Assembly: GCF_001598055.1 (NCBI RefSeq)
Contig: NZ_CP014845.1
Location: forward strand, 372,001 to 436,000
DNA: 64,000 bases
Source: Cupriavidus nantongensis
Lineage (GTDB): Bacteria; Pseudomonadota; Gammaproteobacteria; Burkholderiales; Burkholderiaceae
Direction: 5' to 3'
The notes under the pieces are model-generated. The model saw only the letters and a list, made by a program, of their open reading frames with translations, made no database searches and was not told the DNA's origin. Positions within the stretch are counted from its first letter, which is position 1. Each line of letters starts with the position of its first letter. Both the position numbers and the translations under genes were made by a program. Of the stretch, positions 59,233 to 64,000 are shown one piece after another.

Positions 59233-60657
59233 ATGCCGACCCTGACTCATATTGCCTGGTTGCGGCGCGCCCTGGCGGCGCTGCTTGGTATGGCCGCGCT
59301 CCAGGGCAGCGCAGGCGCTGCACCGCACGGCCTGGCCGAGGCACAGGAGATTGCCATCGAGGCCTATCTCTATGCTTATCCGATGGTGCTGATGGAAGTG
59401 ACGCGACGGGTCTCGACCAATGTCGCGGCGCCGGATCCGCGGGGCGGCATCCGCGCGCCCATGAACCAGTTCGCGCATGTGTCCGCCTTCCCGGACGACA
59501 AGTTCGACGCCGTGGTGCGCCCGAATGCGGACACGCTCTACTCGTCGCTCTGGTATGACGTCTCTCGGGAGCCGCTCATCATTACCGTGCCGGACTCCGG
59601 TGGCCGCTACTATCTGCTGCCGATCCTCGACATGTGGACGGATGTCTTTACCTCCCCCGGTTCACGCACGACCGGTAACGGCCCGCGGCAGTTTGCCATT
59701 GTCGGCCCGCGCTGGCATGGCAAGCTGCCCGCTGGCATGCCGGCCTATATTTCGCCGACGGCCGTAGGCTGGATGATCGGCCGAACGCAGACCAATGGCA
59801 GCGCCGACTACGCCGCCGTGCACAAATTCCAGGCCGGCCTCCATGCCAGGCCGCTCAGTGCCTGGGGCCGGCGCGGCTACGAGCCGCCGAAGGGCGGGAC
59901 GAACCCGCGCCAGGACATGAGCGCACCGGTGGAACAGGTGGCGAAGATGGACGCCGCGCGCTACTTCGGCCTGTTCGCCGAACTGATGAAGCGCAACCCG
60001 CCGCACGCGAACGACTATCCGATGCTCGATCGCATGGCGCGGCTGGGACTGGTGCCAGGGCAGGACTTCGATATGAACCGTCTGGCCCTGGACGTGCAGG
60101 CGGCGCTTCAGGCGGCTCCGGCGCAGGCACGCCAGCAAATGGCGCAGGCGCTGCCGCGCTCCGGTTCCGTCAGCAACGGCTGGAGGATGATCGGCAATCC
60201 GATCGGCACCTACGGTACCGACTATCTGCGCCGTGCGGTGATCGCCTTTGCCGGCCTCGGGGCCAACACGGTCGAAGACGCCGTTTACCCGCTTGCGATG
60301 ACGGACGCCGATGGCAAGCCGCTGGACAGTGCGGAACGGTACGTGATCCACTTCGACAAGGCGCAGTTGCCGCCCGCGCGCAGCTTCTGGTCCCTGACGA
60401 TGTACACCGATCGCCAGTTCTTTGCCGCCAATCCGATCCACCGCTTCGCCATCGGCGATCGCGACCCGCTCAAGTACAACGCCGATGGCTCGCTGGACCT
60501 GCTGATCCAGCGCGACCCGCCCAAGGGCGCCGAGTCCAACTGGTTGCCCACGCCGGCAACGGGCAATTTTTCCATGAACCTGCGCCTCTACCTGCCCGGC
60601 CCGACGGCGCTGGATGGCACATGGAAGCCGCCGGTGATCCGGCGCGTTGCTGATTAG
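59233..60657 (+). CDS. DUF1254/DUF1214 domain exported protein
   Basis: 474 residues, AGGAGGAG upstream. The signal peptide (LRRALAALLGMAALQGSAGA) is followed by the DUF1254 part (EIAIEAYLYAYPMVLMEVTR, then VRPNADTLYSSLWYDVSREP) and the C-terminal DUF1214 part (ARSFWSLTMYTDRQFFAANP, IHRFAIGDRDPLKYNADGSL). The family is widespread, exported, and of unknown activity. It lies 48 bp after the cupin gene and 102 bp before a porin gene, suggesting a role in taking up or pre-processing the aromatic substrate in the periplasm (inference). Confidence 0.9.
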   Translation: MPTLTHIAWLRRALAALLGMAALQGSAGAAPHGLAEAQEIAIEAYLYAYPMVLMEVTRRVSTNVAAPDPRGGIRAPMNQFAHVSAFPDDKFDAVVRPNADTLYSSLWYDVSREPLIITVPDSGGRYYLLPILDMWTDVFTSPGSRTTGNGPRQFAIVGPRWHGKLPAGMPAYISPTAVGWMIGRTQTNGSADYAAVHKFQAGLHARPLSAWGRRGYEPPKGGTNPRQDMSAPVEQVAKMDAARYFGLFAELMKRNPPHANDYPMLDRMARLGLVPGQDFDMNRLALDVQAALQAAPAQARQQMAQALPRSGSVSNGWRMIGNPIGTYGTDYLRRAVIAFAGLGANTVEDAVYPLAMTDADGKPLDSAERYVIHFDKAQLPPARSFWSLTMYTDRQFFAANPIHRFAIGDRDPLKYNADGSLDLLIQRDPPKGAESNWLPTPATGNFSMNLRLYLPGPTALDGTWKPPVIRRVAD

Positions 60658-60759
60658 GTTCCGGATCCGCGCCACACGGCCGCCACCGGAACGATTCGCA
60701 AGACCCGCTTGCGCGAGCCGGAACGGCCGGCCCTCATCAAACAAATCGAGGAGACATCC

Positions 60760-61959
60760 ATGAAGGACTTTGCCAGGCGCAAAGGGCGACAGCTCGTGCT
60801 GGCTACTGCCGGCGCCTTGGTATCCGGCATTTCCCACGCGCAATCCGGCGTCACGCTGTATGGGGTCGCGGACATGAACGTGGAATTCGTCAACCATCTG
60901 GGCGCAGTGCCGACCGCGGCCAACGGGTTCGACCCCGGGCCGGCCAAGCACGCGTATCGGATGAATTCGGGCGGCGTATCCGGATCGCGCTGGGGCCTGC
61001 GCGGCGCGGAGGCGATCGGTGGCGGCATGAAGGCGATGTTCGTGCTCGAGAGCGGCTTCAACCTCGACACCGGCACCACGCAGCAGAACCGGTTCTTCGG
61101 GCGGCAGGCCTATGTCGGGCTACAGAGCCAATTCGGGCAAGTTTCGCTGGGCCGCCAATATACGGCCTTGTTCGAGGCCATGGCCAATTTCGTGCCGGCA
61201 TCCTATTCGACCCAGTATGAGCCCGTCGTGGCGATGGCTGGCCCGAATTTCCGCGAGGACAATACCGTCAAGTACAGCGCGGCATTCGGACCGGTGGCCA
61301 TGCTGGCGCACTGGTCGTTCGGCACGGGCGTCGCCTTGCCGCCTACCGTCGGCGCGCCCATCGTCCTCGGCGGCAATGGCGAAGTGCCCGGCAGCTTCCG
61401 GCGCGACACCGCCTATGGCGCCGGTTTGGTCTACAACGCAGGCGCGTTCAGTTCGGCGATTGCCTATGACCAGTTCAATCCCACCATCGCGCCCGCAGCG
61501 GCACCTGGCAATGCCGGCAACGGCACCATCAGGAAGGTCGCCGTCGCCGCCAGCTACACGGTGGGACCGGCGAAGATCATGGCGGGTTACCGCTGGGGAC
61601 AGAACAAGAACGAGAACGGGGCCGTATTCTTTCGCGACGACTTCTACTGGATCGGCGGCAACTACCAGGTGACGCCGTCCATCGCGTTGACGCTGGAGTA
61701 CAACTACGACAACGTCAGAAACCAGTTTGGCAATGCCAACGCTGCCAATCCCTGGCAAATTTCCTTGCTCGCGAACTATGCGTTATCCAAACGGACGGAT
61801 CTCTATCTGACCACGGCTTATGCCAGGCACGCAGGTGTCGGGATGGAGTCGGCCGGATTCTTCTTTGCCAGCAGCCTGTCGCTGGGGAACAGCTACGCCC
61901 TTGCCAATGGCCAAAGCGCGATGGTCGGCGCCGCGGTGGGGCTCCGGCACAAGTTCTAG
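60760..61959 (+). CDS. Outer-membrane porin (Gram-negative porin)
   Basis: 399 residues from ATG 60760, with GAGGAG at 60748-60753. The signal peptide (LVLATAGALVSGISHA) precedes QSGVTLYGVADMNVEF. Barrel motifs include SGSRWGLRGAEAIGGG, REDNTVKYSAAFGPVAMLAH and LSKRTDLYLTTAYARH, and the protein ends in GLRHKF. It is closely similar to the porin at 49108, so the two are paralogues used by different catabolic clusters. It follows the DUF1254 gene in the AraC-linked operon and is followed by a hairpin. Confidence 0.93.
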   Translation: MKDFARRKGRQLVLATAGALVSGISHAQSGVTLYGVADMNVEFVNHLGAVPTAANGFDPGPAKHAYRMNSGGVSGSRWGLRGAEAIGGGMKAMFVLESGFNLDTGTTQQNRFFGRQAYVGLQSQFGQVSLGRQYTALFEAMANFVPASYSTQYEPVVAMAGPNFREDNTVKYSAAFGPVAMLAHWSFGTGVALPPTVGAPIVLGGNGEVPGSFRRDTAYGAGLVYNAGAFSSAIAYDQFNPTIAPAAAPGNAGNGTIRKVAVAASYTVGPAKIMAGYRWGQNKNENGAVFFRDDFYWIGGNYQVTPSIALTLEYNYDNVRNQFGNANAANPWQISLLANYALSKRTDLYLTTAYARHAGVGMESAGFFFASSLSLGNSYALANGQSAMVGAAVGLRHKF

Positions 61960-61960
61960 G

Positions 61961-61980
61961 CAGACCCTGTCACGGGTCTG
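61961..61980 (+). terminator. Hairpin after the second porin gene
   Basis: CAGACCC (61961-61967) pairs with GGGTCTG (61974-61980) directly after the stop at 61959. No T-run; weak terminator or 3'-protecting stem. Confidence 0.4.
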
Positions 61981-62056
61981 GCGGCTGCGCCGTGCTCCGC
62001 AGAATTCATCCGGGGAACTGCCGGAGGGATGGGCGCCGAGGGCAGCCGGGTTCTGC

Positions 62057-62869
62057 CTATTCGCGCGCCGACATCTTCTGAGCGATCGCGCCGGCGGTGC
62101 GCCGTAGCGGCTCCAGGCATTGCGCCACGATCTGTTCGAGCGTGCGTACGCCCTGGAGCCAGACGATGTTGACGCAGCCATACACGCGTCCCTGCTCCGC
62201 CATGATGGGTACGGCCAGCGCCTCCAGCCGGTCGTTGGTCTCGGCACGGGTCTTGTCATAGTCGCCGCCGAATCCCTGGTCGCGCACGCCGTAGCCGCAG
62301 CGCTGCGTGTGCTCGATCGAGCGGGCCAGATACGCCGGGTCCCGCGCGATCGCGTCACCGCCCCGGCGGCTGCGGCGCAGGGCCGCCAGGATCTTCTCGC
62401 GCTCCTGTTCCGGACAGAAGGCCAGATAGGCCCGTCCCACCGCGGAGCGCAGCATGTTGACCTGGAAACCGATGTTGTCGCGCCGGATCATGAAGTACGA
62501 CTCGGCCCGGTTCGTCTCGCAGAGCACCATGGCATTGCCGCGCCGGATCGCAAGATCCGAGGGCCACAGCACCTCGGCCTGAAGCCGGTCCAGTTCCGGT
62601 GCGGCGAGCTGGGCCAGCCGGTCCGTGAGTTCGGATTGCCGTCGGCTTCCCTGCAGCGGGCTGCCGGGGCAGTAGTGCCCGTCGGCGATGCGCCGCCAGA
62701 TCAGGGCCCGGCGCTCCAGCGTCACCAGGATGCGCAGCAGCGTCGCCTTCGGCAGTCCCGTTTCTTCATGCAGCGCCTGCAGGCTGGTGCTCCCGTTCCT
62801 GCGGACCAGGTCGAGCACGGCCAGTCCCCGGTCCAGCGCCGCGATCGTCTTGACCTTCGGATCCCACAT
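62057..62869 (-). CDS. IclR family transcriptional regulator
   Basis: 270 residues. The N-terminal winged HTH (RGLAVLDLVRRNGSTSLQAL, HEETGLPKATLLRIL) and the effector domain (RSAVGRAYLAFCPEQE, and VYGCVNIVWLQGVRTLEQIV near the end) are standard for IclR proteins. It is divergent from the sulfatase-like gene at 63030, with a 17-bp dyad in the gap. It most likely controls that gene and any genes beyond the window. Confidence 0.93.
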   Translation of the reverse strand: MWDPKVKTIAALDRGLAVLDLVRRNGSTSLQALHEETGLPKATLLRILVTLERRALIWRRIADGHYCPGSPLQGSRRQSELTDRLAQLAAPELDRLQAEVLWPSDLAIRRGNAMVLCETNRAESYFMIRRDNIGFQVNMLRSAVGRAYLAFCPEQEREKILAALRRSRRGGDAIARDPAYLARSIEHTQRCGYGVRDQGFGGDYDKTRAETNDRLEALAVPIMAEQGRVYGCVNIVWLQGVRTLEQIVAQCLEPLRRTAGAIAQKMSARE

Positions 62870-62902
62870 TTCTTGCCTCCCCCACGGGCGCGCCGCCCGG
62901 TG

Positions 62903-62919
62903 GTTTCACTGGGTGAAAC
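62903..62919. promoter_or_regulatory. IclR operator candidate
   Basis: GTTTCAC (62903-62909) and GTGAAAC (62913-62919) are perfect 7-bp arms around TGG, 34 bp upstream of the IclR start and 110 bp before the sulfatase gene. Size and symmetry suit IclR proteins. Confidence 0.55.
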
Positions 62920-63029
62920 TTTAGCAGAAGCCGCTTGAGAAGCCCACCTGCAGGAAATATTGTTCTGGTCATGGCGGCGGCAGGGCAGTCGGGTCTGACC
63001 GCTTGAACAGGCAAAGAGGAGACGTCGAG

Positions 63030-64000
63030 ATGGCAGCGCAACACGTACGCAATGTCCTTTGGATCATGTGTGACCAATTGCGCTGGGACTACCTCTCCTG
63101 CTATGGCCATCCGCGCCTGCACACGCCCAACATCGATCGCCTCGCCAGCCGTGGCGTGCGCTTCACCAACGCGTTCGTTCAGGGGCCGGTGTGCGGTCCG
63201 TCGCGCATGTCCTACTACACGGGGCGGTACGTGACGAGCCATGGGGCCGTCTGGAACTTCGTGCCGATGCCGATTGGCGAGATGACGCTGGGCGACTTCC
63301 TGCGGCCGCATGGCGTGCGCGTTGCCGTAGCGGGCAAGACGCACGTGGAGGCCGACCGGGCAGGCATCAGGCGCCTGGGTATCGATCCGCGCAGTACTGA
63401 AGGCGTGCTGGCTGCGGAGGGCGGTTTCGAGCCGTTCGACCGCGACGACGGTATCTGGCCGCCGGGCTTCGCCGACGAGAGCCACCAGTACACCGCTTAC
63501 CTGCGCGAGCGCGGTTACGACGGCGCGAACCCGTGGCACGACCATGCCAACTCCGCCGCCGGTGACAACGGGGAAATCCTGTCGGGCTGGAACCTGCGCC
63601 ACGCGCGGCTACCCGCCCGTGTGCGCGAGGAAGACTCGGAGACCCCGTACATGACGCGTCGCGCCATCGATTTCATCGAGCAGAGCGGCGATCGGCCCTG
63701 GATGCTGCATCTCTCCTACATCAAGCCGCACTGGCCCTACGTGGCGCCCGCGCCGTATCACGCCATGTACGCGCCGGACGACGTGCTGCCAGTCAGGCGG
63801 CACCCGAGCGAACTGCACCACGCGCATCCCGTGCTGCAGGGCTTTCGCAACTGCGAGGTGAGCCGCAATTTTTCGCGGGCGGAGGTACGCGATACGGTCA
63901 TCCCCACCTACATGGGCCTTATCAAGCAGCTCGACGATCAACTGGGCGTGCTGTTCGATTATCTCGAACGCACCGGCCGCTTTGACGACACCATGATCAT
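63030..64000 (+). CDS. Sulfatase / phosphonate-monoester-hydrolase-like enzyme (3' end outside window)
   Basis: Starts at ATG 63030 (AGAGGAG at 63015-63021) and is open to the window edge, giving 323 residues so far. The N-terminal metal motif LWIMCDQLRWDYLSCYGHPR, the formylglycine signature CGPSRMSYYTGR and GKTHVEADRAG follow the alkaline-phosphatase-superfamily sulfatases. LHLSYIKPHWPYVAPAPYH is also typical. The modified Cys acts as nucleophile on sulfate or phosphonate/phosphate monoesters or diesters. No signal peptide. It is divergent from the IclR gene, its likely regulator. Confidence 0.9.
   Translation, partial: MAAQHVRNVLWIMCDQLRWDYLSCYGHPRLHTPNIDRLASRGVRFTNAFVQGPVCGPSRMSYYTGRYVTSHGAVWNFVPMPIGEMTLGDFLRPHGVRVAVAGKTHVEADRAGIRRLGIDPRSTEGVLAAEGGFEPFDRDDGIWPPGFADESHQYTAYLRERGYDGANPWHDHANSAAGDNGEILSGWNLRHARLPARVREEDSETPYMTRRAIDFIEQSGDRPWMLHLSYIKPHWPYVAPAPYHAMYAPDDVLPVRRHPSELHHAHPVLQGFRNCEVSRNFSRAEVRDTVIPTYMGLIKQLDDQLGVLFDYLERTGRFDDTMI

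Overview
The window is GC-rich, gene-dense bacterial DNA with strongly GC3-biased codons and no rRNA or tRNA gene that I could see. Family content (paralogous Gram-negative porins, a DUF1484 protein, HME-RND copper efflux, ChrB/ChrA, many LysR/TetR/AraC/IclR regulators next to small catabolic clusters, and a dispersed repeat with arms like TTCCCGC/GCGGGAA) fits a Burkholderiaceae genome, most likely a Cupriavidus-like secondary chromosome. The genus is inferred from gene content, not from any search.

Layout. 1-4927 (minus): a hydrolase operon (isochorismatase-like hydrolase, alpha/beta hydrolase, Tat-exported amidohydrolase, DoxX protein, MFS exporter). It diverges from 5289-11164 (plus), which encodes a FixJ-type response regulator and a 1725-residue (pseudo)kinase/ATPase/GAF/histidine kinase. 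11224-13858 (minus): a frameshifted relic, an MFS exporter and an old yellow enzyme. 14211-15494: a repeat-containing lipoprotein. 15766-24473: a tightly packed six-gene unit behind a sigma-54-type promoter with two upstream palindromes. It encodes an acidic/basic two-part protein, a HEXXH metallopeptidase-like protein, a 691-residue protein of unknown family, a divergent PLP enzyme, a GIY-YIG-like protein and an amidohydrolase. A convergent sigma-54 activator lies at its end. This is my best candidate for an undescribed system. 24866-30820: LysR/argC-like pair, TetR pair with a clear operator, excalibur-domain protein, glutathione S-transferase and a Zn-alcohol dehydrogenase.

30967-39136 is a copper region: cusCBAF with a DUF2946 gene in front, the 3' remnant of a copA ATPase cut off beside a dispersed repeat, and a membrane-anchored cytochrome c. 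39243-42609: nitroreductase, AhpD-like protein, AraC regulator and a metallo-beta-lactamase-fold hydrolase. 42861-45020: chrBA with a palindromic operator and an apparently leaderless promoter. 45149-47868 is a gene scrapyard: a histidine-kinase 3' fragment, an acetoacetate-decarboxylase-like gene whose start lies in a neighbouring relic, two oppositely oriented pieces of one molybdenum-hydroxylase gene, and the 3' end of pntB.

48073-64000 is catabolic: an MBL-fold protein; a TetR-centred regulon (porin, TetR, and a five-gene operon of phytanoyl-CoA-dioxygenase-like protein, RidA, MFS, and two FAD amine oxidases) tied together by two copies of one 26-bp operator; an AraC-linked cupin dioxygenase, DUF1254 protein and porin cluster; and an IclR gene divergent from a sulfatase/phosphonate-monoester-hydrolase-like gene that runs off the window. 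No transposase, integrase or CRISPR array was seen.
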